A stretch of DNA of 64,000 nt, from positions 62,001-126,000 of the forward strand of contig NZ_JOHR01000007.1 of the NCBI RefSeq assembly GCF_000719775.1, written 5' to 3'. Position 1 is the stretch's first letter, and every line of letters starts with the position of its first letter. The notes beneath the pieces are model-generated. The model did not search any database, was not told the origin of the DNA, and saw nothing but the letters and a program-made list of their open reading frames with translations. This stretch comes from Streptomyces sp. NRRL F-5135. Its GTDB lineage: Bacteria > Actinomycetota > Actinomycetes > Streptomycetales > Streptomycetaceae. Positions 46,721-56,307 of this stretch are shown here, piece after piece. The translations under genes were made by a program, and so were the position numbers.

Positions 46721-47509
46721 TCAACTCCGCGATGCCGCCGGTGCGGTGGGGGCACTCACGTCGAAGTGCCGTGCCCGCGGAGCGGCCTTCATGAGGGCGG
46801 TGAGCGCACGGGCCTTGGCCGGCCCGTCCTCGCCGCTTCCCCACATGACCGTACGTCCACCGGTCAGTTCCAGGGAGATGGAATCGAAGGAACGGACCAG
46901 TACGACGCGGGTGTCCCGGGCCACCTTCCCGGGCAGGCCCTCCCTTACGCGCACGGCTTCCCGGGTCAGCCGGGCCGGTCCGAAACGCTGCTGGCCGGAC
47001 GGCGGGCTCAGGGCCGTCCTGAGCAGCGGAACCCCGTCGGGCGCCCGGTCCACCGTGGCGAAGCGCACACCTTCGGCGTCCATTTCGATGAACTTCGCGT
47101 CTTTTTCGATCAACAGGACCGGCTGCCGTTCGGTCACTTTCAGTCTGATTGTGTGCGGCCAGGAGCGCTCGACATCGACCGAATCGATACGGGGCAGCTT
47201 GCGCCGCAGCCGGTTCTCGATCCCGTCCGTGTCGACGGAGACGAGCGGCGAGCCGACCGGGACGGCCGCCACGGACTCGACCTCGGAGCGGGTGAGCACC
47301 TCGGTGCCGGAGGTGCTCACCCGCTCCGTACGCAGCCAGTCGGAGCCGTACAACAGCCAGGTACCGCCCGCGAACAGGACGAGGGAACCGGCCAGTACGA
47401 TCATCACCCGCCGGCCGGGGAGCCGGAACCGGCGCTCGCGCGGTTCCCCGGAGCCGCCGGACTCGCCCTTCGGTCGCGCACCGCGCTCGGCGGTCGTCGG
47501 TCCGGCCAC
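46721..47509 (-). CDS. ftsQ: Cell division protein FtsQ/DivIB
   Basis: 262 residues, a single membrane helix (about 36-54, VMIVLAGSLVLFAGGTWLLYG), then an extracytoplasmic POTRA domain (TERVSTSGTEVLTRSEVESVAAVPVG) and the beta domain (RLTREAVRVREGLPGKVARDTRVVLVRSFDSISLELTGGRTVMWG). It connects FtsW/FtsI with FtsL. GTG at 47509; the 14-nt gap to murG suggests co-transcription. Confidence 0.93.
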   Translation of the reverse strand: MAGPTTAERGARPKGESGGSGEPRERRFRLPGRRVMIVLAGSLVLFAGGTWLLYGSDWLRTERVSTSGTEVLTRSEVESVAAVPVGSPLVSVDTDGIENRLRRKLPRIDSVDVERSWPHTIRLKVTERQPVLLIEKDAKFIEMDAEGVRFATVDRAPDGVPLLRTALSPPSGQQRFGPARLTREAVRVREGLPGKVARDTRVVLVRSFDSISLELTGGRTVMWGSGEDGPAKARALTALMKAAPRARHFDVSAPTAPAASRS

Positions 47510-47523
47510 GCTCCCCTGCCTCC

Positions 47524-48618
47524 CTACGCCTGACGGCGTGCTGCGATCGCCTCGTACACCATGCCGACAAGCAGATCATCGGCGTCCCGGCGGCCGAACT
47601 CGGCGGCCGCGCGCGACATCTCGTACAGCTTGTGCGGATCGGCGAGCACCGGGAGCACGTTGCCCTGCACCCACTCGTGCGTGAGCTCGGCGTCGTCGAC
47701 CAGCAGTCCGCCGCCGGCCTTCACCACCGGCTGGGCGTTGAGCCGCTGTTCGCCGTTGCCGATGGGCAACGGGACGTAGGCGGCGGGCAGCCCGACGGCG
47801 GAGAGTTCGGCGACGGTCATCGCGCCCGCGCGGCAGAGCATCATGTCGGCGGCGGCGTACGCGAGGTCCATCCGATCCACGTACGGTACCGGGATATAAG
47901 GCGGCATACCGGGCATGTTGTCCACGCGCGGCAATTCGTTCTTCGGGCCGACCACGTGGAGGATCTGGATCCCGGAGCGCTGGAGCACCGGAGCGACCTG
48001 CTGCACCACCTCGTTGAGCCGGCGCGCGCCCTGCGAGCCGCCGGAGACCAGCAGCGTGGGCAGGTTCTGGTCGAGGCCGAACGCGGCGCGCGCCTCGGGG
48101 CGCACACGGGCCCGGTCGAGGGTGGCGATCGTGCGGCGCAGGGGAATGCCGATGTAGCGGGCGCCGCGCAGCTTGCTGTCCGGGGTGGAGACGGCCACGC
48201 CGTTCGCGTACCGCGAGCCGATCTTGTTGGCGAGGCCGGGCCTGGCGTTGGCCTCGTGGACGACGATCGGCACGCCGAGCCGCTTGGCCGCCAGATAGCC
48301 GGGCAGCGCGACATAGCCGCCGAAGCCCACGACACAGTCGGCCTTGGTGCGCTCCAGGATCTGCTCGGCGGCCTTGATGGTGCCGCGCAGCCGCCCGGGG
48401 ACGGTGATGAGTTCGGGGGTCGGTTTGCGCGGTAGCGGTACGGCGGGGATCAGCCCGAGCTCGTACCCCCGCTCCGGTACGAGCCTGGTCTCCAGTCCGC
48501 GCTCCGTGCCCAGGGCCGTGATCCCCACGGTCGGATCCTGCCTCCGCAGGGCGTCCGCGAGGGCGAGCGCGGGCTCGATGTGGCCGGCGGTCCCCCCGCC
48601 GGCGAGTACGACATGCAC
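47524..48618 (-). CDS. murG: UDP-GlcNAc:lipid I N-acetylglucosaminyltransferase
   Basis: 364 residues, GT-B glycosyltransferase making lipid II at the inner membrane face. It shows GGGTAGHIEPALALADAL, VGFGGYVALPGYLAAKRLGVPIVVHEANARPG, LVSGGSQGARRLNEVV, DRMDLAYAAADMMLCRAGAMTVAELSAVGLPAAYVPLPIGNGEQRLNA. Normal length. The ATG at 48618 lies 6 nt after the ftsW stop. Confidence 0.97.
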   Translation of the reverse strand: MHVVLAGGGTAGHIEPALALADALRRQDPTVGITALGTERGLETRLVPERGYELGLIPAVPLPRKPTPELITVPGRLRGTIKAAEQILERTKADCVVGFGGYVALPGYLAAKRLGVPIVVHEANARPGLANKIGSRYANGVAVSTPDSKLRGARYIGIPLRRTIATLDRARVRPEARAAFGLDQNLPTLLVSGGSQGARRLNEVVQQVAPVLQRSGIQILHVVGPKNELPRVDNMPGMPPYIPVPYVDRMDLAYAAADMMLCRAGAMTVAELSAVGLPAAYVPLPIGNGEQRLNAQPVVKAGGGLLVDDAELTHEWVQGNVLPVLADPHKLYEMSRAAAEFGRRDADDLLVGMVYEAIAARRQA

Positions 48619-48624
48619 CGAAAT

Positions 48625-50418
48625 TCACCGCTCTCCGGACGGACGCTTCTTGACGCGCCGTCTCATCGTCTTCCATCTCACCCCGGCCCGCTTCCTGCCG
48701 AAGACGGGCTGGCGCATGGCCAGGGCCGCTTTCGCGGCGGGATCCTCTCGCGCGAACGCGATCAGCAGCCCGATAGCGAACATGGTCGGCAGCAGGGCCG
48801 ATCCTCCGTAGGAGAACAGCGGGAGCGGGACTCCGGCGATCGGCAGCAGACCGAGCACCGCACCGATGTTGACCACGGCCTGGGCCGTGATCCAGGTGGT
48901 CACGCCACCCGCGGCGTACCTCACGAAGGGATCCTCCGTGCGTCCGGCCACGCGGATACCCGCATAGCCTAGAGCCGCGAACAACGCGAGCACCGACAGC
49001 GTCCCCGCCAGCCCCAGTTCCTCCCCGGTGATGGCGAAAATGAAGTCGGTGTGCGGTTCGGGCAGTTGCCCCCACTTTTCCACACTCGCGCCGAGGCCGG
49101 ATCCGAACCATCCGCCCGACGCCAGGGCGTAGATTCCGTGTACGGCCTGCCAGCACTCGCCCTCGGGGCCCAGGTCCTTGGCGAAGACGCAGTTGAACCG
49201 GGACAGCCGGTTCTCGTTGGTCTTGATCAGCGCGAAGCCGAGCAGCGCCACGACGACCAGCACCCCGCCGAACAGCCGGGTGGGCGCGCCGGCCAGCCAC
49301 AACAGGCCGAAGAGGATGGCCGTGAGGATGATCGCCGTCCCCATGTCCCCGCCGAGCATGATCAGTCCGAGCAGCATGAAGGCGCCTGGCACGAGCGGGA
49401 CGAGCAGGTGCTTCCACTGGGTCAGCAGCTTTTTGTCCTGTTTTCTGGCAAGCAGATCAGCACCCCAGAGGATCAACGCCAGTTTGCCGAACTCGCTGGG
49501 CTGGAGCTGGAACGGGCCGCCCAGGTAGATCCAGTTCTGGTTGCCGTTGACCGAACGCCCTATCCCGGGGATCTGCACGAGCGCCATCAGGAAGACGGAA
49601 CCGACCAGGAGGGGATAGGCCAGCGCGCGGTGGAGTTTGACCGGCATGCGGGAGGCCGCCAGCAGCAGGAGGGCGCCCAGGAGCACGGCCAGGAACTGCT
49701 TGCGGAAGAAGTACGTGGACGGCAGCGACAGCTGGAGCGCGTAGATCATCGACGCGGAGTAGACCATCACCAGGCCGAGCACGGTGATCAGCAGCGCGCT
49801 GCCGAGGATCAGGTAGTACGCGGTCAGCGGCCGGTCCCAGGTGCGGCGCGCCCGCTCGTACAGTCCGCGGGGCCCGTTCCGGCGCGGCGGCTTCGGGGGG
49901 CGGGCGGCGCCGCCCGGGCGGCGTGCCGCGGACTGACGGCCGGCGGGTGACGGGCCCCGGCCGCCGGGGGCGGCCGGTCCGCGGGCCGGGCCGGACGCAC
50001 TGCCGCGCTCCGGGCCCCGCCCGGACTCCGCCCGGCGTCCGGCGGGGCGGCCGCCGTCGGGGCCCGCGGCCGGGCCCCGTGCGGCGCTGTCGGCGCCCGG
50101 CGGGCCGGCCAGGACGGGTGTGCCCGCGAGCGCGCTGGCGAGGCCCCAGGTGCGGACCACGGGCCGTGGCTCGGGGCGGCGGGGTTCGCGGGGGCGCGGG
50201 TCGCGGGCGCGCGGGTCGCGGGGACGGGCGCCGGGGTCGGCGCGCCGTGGCTCCGCGGGACGCGGGCGGTCCGCGCGGTGCGGTCCGCCGTCGCGCGGCC
50301 CGCGCTCGTGCGGGTCCTGCTGCCGCGGGGCCGGATGGTGCGGCTCCCGGTGCCACGGGCTCGCGTCGTGCGGGTCCCGGTGCCCCGGATCCCGGTCAGC
50401 GGTGTCGTCGGCCGGCAT
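48625..50418 (-). CDS. ftsW: Peptidoglycan glycosyltransferase FtsW with long N-terminal tail
   Basis: 597 residues. The first 200 are Arg/Pro/Asp/His/Gly-rich and highly repetitive (HRDPHDASP, RDPRARDPRPREPRRPEP). Ten membrane helices follow from about residue 201 (YYLILGSALLITVLGLVMVYSAS), with SEDA-family residues MVYSAS, GIGRSVNGNQNWIYLG, GGDMGTAIIL, KTNENRLSRFNCVFAKDLGPEGECWQ, GSGLGASVEKWGQLPEPHTDFIFAITGEELG and PLFSYGGSALLPT. Polymerises lipid II with FtsI. The ATG at 50418 has GGAGGGG 9 nt upstream. Other FtsW proteins have far shorter tails. Confidence 0.94.
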   Translation of the reverse strand: MPADDTADRDPGHRDPHDASPWHREPHHPAPRQQDPHERGPRDGGPHRADRPRPAEPRRADPGARPRDPRARDPRPREPRRPEPRPVVRTWGLASALAGTPVLAGPPGADSAARGPAAGPDGGRPAGRRAESGRGPERGSASGPARGPAAPGGRGPSPAGRQSAARRPGGAARPPKPPRRNGPRGLYERARRTWDRPLTAYYLILGSALLITVLGLVMVYSASMIYALQLSLPSTYFFRKQFLAVLLGALLLLAASRMPVKLHRALAYPLLVGSVFLMALVQIPGIGRSVNGNQNWIYLGGPFQLQPSEFGKLALILWGADLLARKQDKKLLTQWKHLLVPLVPGAFMLLGLIMLGGDMGTAIILTAILFGLLWLAGAPTRLFGGVLVVVALLGFALIKTNENRLSRFNCVFAKDLGPEGECWQAVHGIYALASGGWFGSGLGASVEKWGQLPEPHTDFIFAITGEELGLAGTLSVLALFAALGYAGIRVAGRTEDPFVRYAAGGVTTWITAQAVVNIGAVLGLLPIAGVPLPLFSYGGSALLPTMFAIGLLIAFAREDPAAKAALAMRQPVFGRKRAGVRWKTMRRRVKKRPSGER

Positions 50419-50530
50419 CGTCGCTGTCCCCTCCAGTCGGGCCTGTCGCGGCGGCTGCCGGGTGTCCGGCGCCCTCCGGAGGTACGGCCCGTGCCGCGGC
50501 CCCGGACGGCTCAGCACGGCACGGGGCCGG

Positions 50531-51940
50531 TCAGGCGTGCTCGGCGGCGAGTGCGCTCACCGCGTCCGCGAACGCCTCGCCTCGCTTGTTGTAGTTGGCG
50601 AACATGTCCATCGAGGCGCAGGCCGGGGCCATCAGGACCGTGTCCCCCGGCTGTGCGAGCCGTGCCGCTTCGCGGACCGCCGCCGACATCGCCCCAGTGT
50701 CGGTCCGTTCCAGGTCCACGACCGGGACCTCCGGGGCGTGTCGCGCGAGGGCTTCCCGGATCAGGCCTCGGTCGGCGCCGATCAGGACCACACCGCGCAG
50801 CCGCTTCGCGGAGGCCGCGACGAGTTCGTCGAAGGCCGCTCCCTTGGCGAGGCCGCCCGCGATCCACACGACCGGGTCGTAGGCGGCCAGGGACGCCTCC
50901 GCGGCATGGGTGTTGGTGGCCTTGGAGTCGTCGACGTAGGCGACGCCCGCGACGTCCGCGACGTGTTCGATGCGGTGCGGGTCGGGCCGGAAGGCGCGCA
51001 GTCCGTTTCGTACGGCCTCGGGCTCGACGCCGAAGGCGCGCGCGAGGGCCGCCGCCGCGAGCGCGTTGGCGATGTTGTGCGGGGCCGGCGGGTCGACGTC
51101 GGAGACCTCGGCGAGCTCCTTGGCCTGTGCCCGGCGGTTCTCGATGAAGGCGCGGTCCACCAGGAGGCCGTCCACGACGCCGAGTTGGGACGGCGCCGGC
51201 GGGCCGAGGGTGAAGCCGATCGCGCGGCAGCCCTCCACCACGTCGGCCTCGCGCACCAGGTCCTCGGTGACCGGGTCGGCCGCGTTGTAGACGCAGGCGA
51301 CGCTGTTGCCCTCGTAGACGCGGCCCTTGTCGGCCGCGTACGCCTCCATCGAGCCGTGCCAGTCCAGGTGGTCCGGCGCGAGGTTGAGCACCACGGCGGA
51401 GTGGGCGCGCACGCTCGGCGCCCAGTGCAACTGGTAGCTGGACAGCTCGACGGCGAGGACGTCGTACGTCTCGTCGCCGGTGACCGCGTCCAGCAGCGAG
51501 ACGCCGATGTTGCCGACGGCGGCCGTCCGCAGCCCGGCCGCTTCGAGGATCGAGGCGAGCATCCGGACGGTCGTGGTCTTGCCGTTGGTGCCCGTGACGG
51601 CGAGCCAGGGCGCGGCCCCCGGCCCGCGCAGCCGCCAGGCCAGCTCCACGTCGCCCCAGATCTCCACCCCGGCCGCCGCGGCGGCCGTGAACAGCGGTTT
51701 GTCCGGCCGCCAGCCGGGGGCGGTGACGACCAGCTCGGTGCCCTCGGGCAGGGTCGCCCCGTCCCCGAGGCGCACGGTGACACCGAGCGCCGCCAGGTCG
51801 GCGGCCTGGGCGCGGGCCCGTTCGTCGTCCCCGTCGTTGACGACGGTGACCACCGCGCCGAGCCCGTGCAGCACCCGGGCCGCCGGGATCCCGGAGACCC
51901 CGAGACCCGCGACGGTGACCCGCTTGCCCTGCCAGTTCAC
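50531..51940 (-). CDS. murD: UDP-N-acetylmuramoyl-L-alanine--D-glutamate ligase
   Basis: 469 residues, adds D-Glu to UDP-MurNAc-L-Ala. Opens [20 protein letters not shown] loop [39 protein letters not shown] and [14 protein letters not shown] are conserved; the C-terminal domain has [27 protein letters not shown]. The GTG at 51940 overlaps the mraY stop (GTGA). 112 nt separate its stop from the ftsW start. Confidence 0.97.
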   Translation of the reverse strand: MNWQGKRVTVAGLGVSGIPAARVLHGLGAVVTVVNDGDDERARAQAADLAALGVTVRLGDGATLPEGTELVVTAPGWRPDKPLFTAAAAAGVEIWGDVELAWRLRGPGAAPWLAVTGTNGKTTTVRMLASILEAAGLRTAAVGNIGVSLLDAVTGDETYDVLAVELSSYQLHWAPSVRAHSAVVLNLAPDHLDWHGSMEAYAADKGRVYEGNSVACVYNAADPVTEDLVREADVVEGCRAIGFTLGPPAPSQLGVVDGLLVDRAFIENRRAQAKELAEVSDVDPPAPHNIANALAAAALARAFGVEPEAVRNGLRAFRPDPHRIEHVADVAGVAYVDDSKATNTHAAEASLAAYDPVVWIAGGLAKGAAFDELVAASAKRLRGVVLIGADRGLIREALARHAPEVPVVDLERTDTGAMSAAVREAARLAQPGDTVLMAPACASMDMFANYNKRGEAFADAVSALAAEHA

Positions 51941-53007
51941 TTCTCTGCCGCCCAGCCCGCGTAGAAGAGCCCCAGTCCCACGATGACGCACATGCCCTGG
52001 ATGATCCAGAAGCGGACCACCACAAGGACTTCGGACCACCCCTTGAGTTCGAAGTGGTGCTGGAGGGGAGCCATGCGGAAGACCCGCTTCCCGGTCAGCC
52101 GGAACGAACCGACCTGGATCACCACGGACATGGTGATCATCACGAAGAGTCCGCCGAGGATGGCGATCAGGAATTCCGTCCGGGAGCAGATCGCCAGGCC
52201 GGCGAGCGCGCCGCCGAGCGCGAGCGAACCGGTGTCCCCCATGAAGATCTTGGCGGGCGAGGTGTTCCACCACAGGAAGCCGAAGCAGGAGCCCATCAGG
52301 GCCGAGGCGACGACCGCGAGGTCGAGTGGGTCCCGTACCTCGAAACAGGCGTTGGGATTGGTGAGGGTCATCGCGTTGACGCAGGACTCCTGGAACTGCC
52401 ACAGCCCGATGAAGGTGTACGCCCCGAAGACCATCACCGAGGCGCCGGTCGCGAGGCCGTCGAGCCCGTCCGTGAGGTTCACGCCGTTGGACATCGCGAG
52501 GATCATGAACAGCGCCCAGACCACGAACAGCACCGGGCCGATCGACCAGCCGAAGTCGGTGACGAACGACAGCTTGGTCGAGGCGGGCGTGAGCCCCTGG
52601 GAGTTGGAGAACTGGAGCGAGAGCACCGCGAACGCGATGCCGACGATCAGCTGTCCCGCCATCTTCGCGCCGGCCCGCAGACCCAGCGAACGGCGCTTCA
52701 CGATCTTGATGTAGTCGTCCAGGTAGCCGACGAGGCCCATGCCCGCCATCAGGAAGAGCACCAGCACACCCGAGATGCTCGGGTCCTCTCCGGTGATCAC
52801 CTTCGCCAGGGCGTACGCGACGAGCGTGGCCGCGATGAAGGCGATGCCGCCCATGGTGGGCGTGCCCTTCTTGCTGCCGTGGGTGCGCGGGCCGTCGTCC
52901 CGGATGAATTGCCCGTACCCCTTGCGGGCCAGGAGCTTGATCAGCAGCGGCGTACCGATCAGGGTCAGGAAGAGCCCGATGGCTCCCGCGAAGAGGATCT
53001 GCCTCAT
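51937..53007 (-). CDS. mraY: Phospho-N-acetylmuramoyl-pentapeptide transferase
   Basis: 356 residues, ten membrane helices. Transfers phospho-MurNAc-pentapeptide to undecaprenyl phosphate (lipid I). Conserved catalytic elements: [21 protein letters not shown] (Asp-Asp), [34 protein letters not shown], and [16 protein letters not shown]. The ATG at 53007 overlaps the murF stop (ATGA). Confidence 0.97.
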   Translation of the reverse strand: MRQILFAGAIGLFLTLIGTPLLIKLLARKGYGQFIRDDGPRTHGSKKGTPTMGGIAFIAATLVAYALAKVITGEDPSISGVLVLFLMAGMGLVGYLDDYIKIVKRRSLGLRAGAKMAGQLIVGIAFAVLSLQFSNSQGLTPASTKLSFVTDFGWSIGPVLFVVWALFMILAMSNGVNLTDGLDGLATGASVMVFGAYTFIGLWQFQESCVNAMTLTNPNACFEVRDPLDLAVVASALMGSCFGFLWWNTSPAKIFMGDTGSLALGGALAGLAICSRTEFLIAILGGLFVMITMSVVIQVGSFRLTGKRVFRMAPLQHHFELKGWSEVLVVVRFWIIQGMCVIVGLGLFYAGWAAEK

Positions 53008-54434
53008 CGGCCGGCGACCTCGCCCTCGGTGGCGTTCTCCAGCAGGGCCTGGGCGACCCGCTCAAGCCCGGCCGACCTCGAAGCCTTCACCAGCACGACG
53101 TCTCCCGGACGCAGTTCCCCGCGCAACAGGTCGACCGCCGCCTCAGCGTCGGACACGTGCACCGACTCCTCACCCCACGAACCCTCGTTGTAAGCGCCCA
53201 GTCGCAGCCAGGACGCTTCCCTGCCCCCGACTGCCACGAGCTTGCTGACGTTGAGCCGGACGGCGAGCCGTCCGACCGCGTCGTGCTCGGCGAGCGAGTC
53301 GTCCCCCAGTTCGGCCATGGGGCCGAGCACCGCCCACGTACGGCCCCCCCGGGCCTGTGAGGCACCGCCCATGGCGGCCAGCGCGCGGAGCGCCGCCCTC
53401 ATGGATTCGGGGTTCGCGTTGTAGGCGTCGTTGACGATCGTCACGCCGTCCGAGCGCTCCGTGACCTCCATACGCCAGCGGGAGAGGGTGCCCGCTTCGG
53501 AGAGCGCGACGGCGATCTCGTCGACGGACATGCCCAACTCATGGGCGACGGCGGCCGCGGCAAGCGCGTTCGACACGTGGTGCTCACCGTACAGCCGCAG
53601 CGTCACGTCGCTGCACCCGGAGGGTGTTCGAAGCCTGAACGCGGGCTGTCCGGTGGCTGTGAGGCGCACGTTCTCTGCCCGTACGTCTGCTTCGCCCGAC
53701 TCTCCGAACAGGAGGACGCGGGCGCTCGTCCGTGATGTCATGGCCCGCACGAGCGGGTCGTCGGCGTTGAGGACCGCCACTCCGCCGTCGGCCGCCGCGG
53801 GGAGGGATTCCACCATTTCGCCCTTGGCCTGGGCGATCTGCTCCCGGCCGCCGAATTCGCCGATGTGGGCCGTGCCGACGTTCAGGACGAGCCCGATCCT
53901 GGGCGGGACGAGTCCGGTGAGGTAGCGGATGTCGCCGATGTAGCGCGCGCCCATCTCGAGCACGAGGTAGCGGGTGTCCTCCTCGGCCCGCAGCGCGGTG
54001 ATCGGCAGGCCGATCTCGTTGTTGAGGTTGCCTTCCGGCCACACGGTGGGCCCGCGGCGCTGGAGCAGCTGCGCGATCAGGTCCTTGGTGCTGGTCTTTC
54101 CGGCCGATCCGGTCAGCGCGACCGCGGTGGCGCCGAGGCGCTCCACGACGGTGCGGGCGAGGGCGCCGAGGGCCTGGACGACATCGTCGACGACGATGGC
54201 GGGGGCGCCGACGGGCCGGGTGGCCAGCACGGCCACCGCGCCCGACTCGACGGCCGCCGCCGCGTAGTCGTGGCCGTCGACGCGGTCACCGGCGAAGGCG
54301 GCGAAGAGGCTGCCGGGCCGTACCGCGCGGGAGTCGTACACCACGGGTCCGGTGACGCGGACGGCCGGATCCGGTATGTCGTGCGGCTGCCCGCCGACGA
54401 TGGCGACGATCTCGGCGAGGGAGAGGGCGATCAC
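53004..54434 (-). CDS. murF: UDP-MurNAc-tripeptide--D-alanyl-D-alanine ligase
   Basis: 476 residues, adds D-Ala-D-Ala to the UDP-MurNAc-tripeptide. ATP loop [50 protein letters not shown] and YNANPESM are conserved. The GTG at 54434 lies 4 nt after the murE stop. Confidence 0.96.
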   Translation of the reverse strand: MIALSLAEIVAIVGGQPHDIPDPAVRVTGPVVYDSRAVRPGSLFAAFAGDRVDGHDYAAAAVESGAVAVLATRPVGAPAIVVDDVVQALGALARTVVERLGATAVALTGSAGKTSTKDLIAQLLQRRGPTVWPEGNLNNEIGLPITALRAEEDTRYLVLEMGARYIGDIRYLTGLVPPRIGLVLNVGTAHIGEFGGREQIAQAKGEMVESLPAAADGGVAVLNADDPLVRAMTSRTSARVLLFGESGEADVRAENVRLTATGQPAFRLRTPSGCSDVTLRLYGEHHVSNALAAAAVAHELGMSVDEIAVALSEAGTLSRWRMEVTERSDGVTIVNDAYNANPESMRAALRALAAMGGASQARGGRTWAVLGPMAELGDDSLAEHDAVGRLAVRLNVSKLVAVGGREASWLRLGAYNEGSWGEESVHVSDAEAAVDLLRGELRPGDVVLVKASRSAGLERVAQALLENATEGEVAGR

Positions 54435-54438
54435 TGGG

Positions 54439-56289
54439 TCATCCCTGACTGTTGTTCTCGGGGCCGGGCTCGTGGTGCGGCCCGGGGCGGTGACCCGGGC
54501 GGAGGCCGGGGCGGGGCTCCGTCGGGTGCTCGGAACGGTGCTCGGTGCGGTAGTCGGAACGGTGCTCGACGCGGTGTTCTGTGCGGAGCTCGGGCGCGTG
54601 CTCGCGGCGCAGGGAGCGCTCGATGGCCGTGCGCAGGACCTCGCGGTCGTCGAAGGCGCGGACGACCCCGGCGACGTCCTGGCCCTGCTCGTGGCCCTTG
54701 CCCGCGATCAGGACGGTGTCGTCGGCCTCGGCGAGGCCCACCACGGCGGCGATGGCGGAGGCCCGGTCGGCGTCCACGAGGACGTCGCCCCGCTCGTGCA
54801 CGGGCACCTCGGCGGCGCCCGCCAGCATCGCGGCGAGGATCGCGAGCGGGTCCTCCGAGCGCGGGTTGTCGGATGTCAGTACGGCGGTGTCGGCGAGCCG
54901 GGCCGCGGCGGCGCCCATCGGGCCGCGCTTGCTGACGTCCCGGTCGCCGCCGCAGCCGAGCACGAGGTGGATCCGGCCCTTGGTGACCTTGCGCAGGGAG
55001 CGCAGGACCGATTCGACGGCGTCCGTCTTGTGGGCGTAGTCGACCACGGCGAGATACGGCTGTCCCGCCTCGACGCGTTCCAGGCGGCCCGGCACCCCGG
55101 GCACGGCGGCGATGCCGTCGGCCGCGGTCTGGGGGTCGATCCCGGCGACGGCGAGGGTGGCGATCGCGGCCAGGGTGTTGGCGACGTTGAACGGGCCGGG
55201 CAGCGGCGCCTCGGCGGTGACGCGCTCGCCGTCCGGGCCGACGGCCGTGAACGTGGAGCCGTGCGAGCCGACCCGGACGTCCTCGGCGCGCCAGTCGGCG
55301 TCCGGGTGGCCCTCGGCGGAGAACGTGGTGAGCGGGACGGTGGCCTCGGTCAGCAGCCGGCGGCCGTACTCGTCGTCGAGGTTCACCACCCCGGCGCGGC
55401 TGCGCCCGGGGGTGAAGAGCCCGGCCTTGGCCTGGAAGTAGTCCTCCATGCCGGAGTGGAACTCCATGTGCTCGGGGCTGAGGTTGTTGAAGACGGCGAC
55501 GTCGAACACACAGCCGTCGACCCGGCCGAGGACCAGGGCGTGGCTGGAGACCTCCATGGCGACCGACTCCACGCCGCGTTCACGCATGACGGCGAAGAGC
55601 GCCTGGAGGTCAGTGGCCTCGGGGGTGGTGCGCTCGGACTTGATGCGTTCGTCGTCGATCCGCATCTCGACGGTGCCGATCAGTCCCGTCCGGTGGCCGG
55701 CGCCGCGCAGCCCGCCCTCCACGAGGTAGGCCGTGGTGGTCTTGCCCGAGGTACCGGTGATCCCGATCTGGAGCAGGTCCGCGCCGGGCCGCCCGTAGAT
55801 CTCGGCGGCCAGCTCCCCCATGGCGCCACGCGGGTCGGGCACGACCAGGACGGGCAGCCCGGTGGCCGCCGCGCGGTCGGCGCCGGCCGGGTCGGTGAGG
55901 ACGGCGACGGCTCCCAGGTCCGCCGCCTGGGCGGCGAAGTCGGCGCCGTGCAGCCGGGCACCGGGCAGCGCGGCGTACACGTCGCCCGGTCGCACCGCCC
56001 GCGAGTCGTGCGTGATGCCGGTCGCCTCCCCCGGGCCGGTCACCTGCCCGTGGGCCGGGGTCTCGGCGCCCAGCCGGGCGGCCAGCTCCGTGAGCGGCGT
56101 GGGGTGGACCCGCTCCGGGCGGGGCGTCCCCGGCCGGTTCGCGGCGGCGTCCTGGGGGGTGGTTCGGTCTTGATCAGCGTGTGGCACGGCGGTGAGCGTA
56201 CCGGGCCGTACGGGCCGCGAGCCACGTGAGGGGGGCTCGTGCGCGGCGGGATCGTGGTGGTTCCCGGAATCGGGGGTGATGGTTGTCAC
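54439..56289 (-). CDS. murE: UDP-MurNAc-dipeptide--diaminopimelate ligase with charged C-terminal repeat tail
   Basis: 616 residues. Adds diaminopimelate (LL-DAP in streptomycetes) to UDP-MurNAc-L-Ala-D-Glu. The ATP loop is GITGTSGKTTTAYLVEGG, with SSHALVLGRVDG, FNNLSPEHMEFHSGMEDYF and the DAP-recognition motif SDNPRSEDP. A Thr/Pro-rich N-terminus (1-60) precedes the domain, and a C-terminal tail (about 562-616) repeats EHR/YRTEHRSEHPTEP and then Pro/Arg/His-rich units. The tail is encoded by tandem DNA repeats (CGGAACGGTGCTCG at 54531-54544 and 54555-54568). The GTG at 56289 lies 18 nt after the ftsI stop. Confidence 0.95.
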   Translation of the reverse strand: MTTITPDSGNHHDPAAHEPPSRGSRPVRPGTLTAVPHADQDRTTPQDAAANRPGTPRPERVHPTPLTELAARLGAETPAHGQVTGPGEATGITHDSRAVRPGDVYAALPGARLHGADFAAQAADLGAVAVLTDPAGADRAAATGLPVLVVPDPRGAMGELAAEIYGRPGADLLQIGITGTSGKTTTAYLVEGGLRGAGHRTGLIGTVEMRIDDERIKSERTTPEATDLQALFAVMRERGVESVAMEVSSHALVLGRVDGCVFDVAVFNNLSPEHMEFHSGMEDYFQAKAGLFTPGRSRAGVVNLDDEYGRRLLTEATVPLTTFSAEGHPDADWRAEDVRVGSHGSTFTAVGPDGERVTAEAPLPGPFNVANTLAAIATLAVAGIDPQTAADGIAAVPGVPGRLERVEAGQPYLAVVDYAHKTDAVESVLRSLRKVTKGRIHLVLGCGGDRDVSKRGPMGAAAARLADTAVLTSDNPRSEDPLAILAAMLAGAAEVPVHERGDVLVDADRASAIAAVVGLAEADDTVLIAGKGHEQGQDVAGVVRAFDDREVLRTAIERSLRREHAPELRTEHRVEHRSDYRTEHRSEHPTEPRPGLRPGHRPGPHHEPGPENNSQG

Positions 56290-56307
56290 TGGGTGGTTCC
56301 CTGGGGG

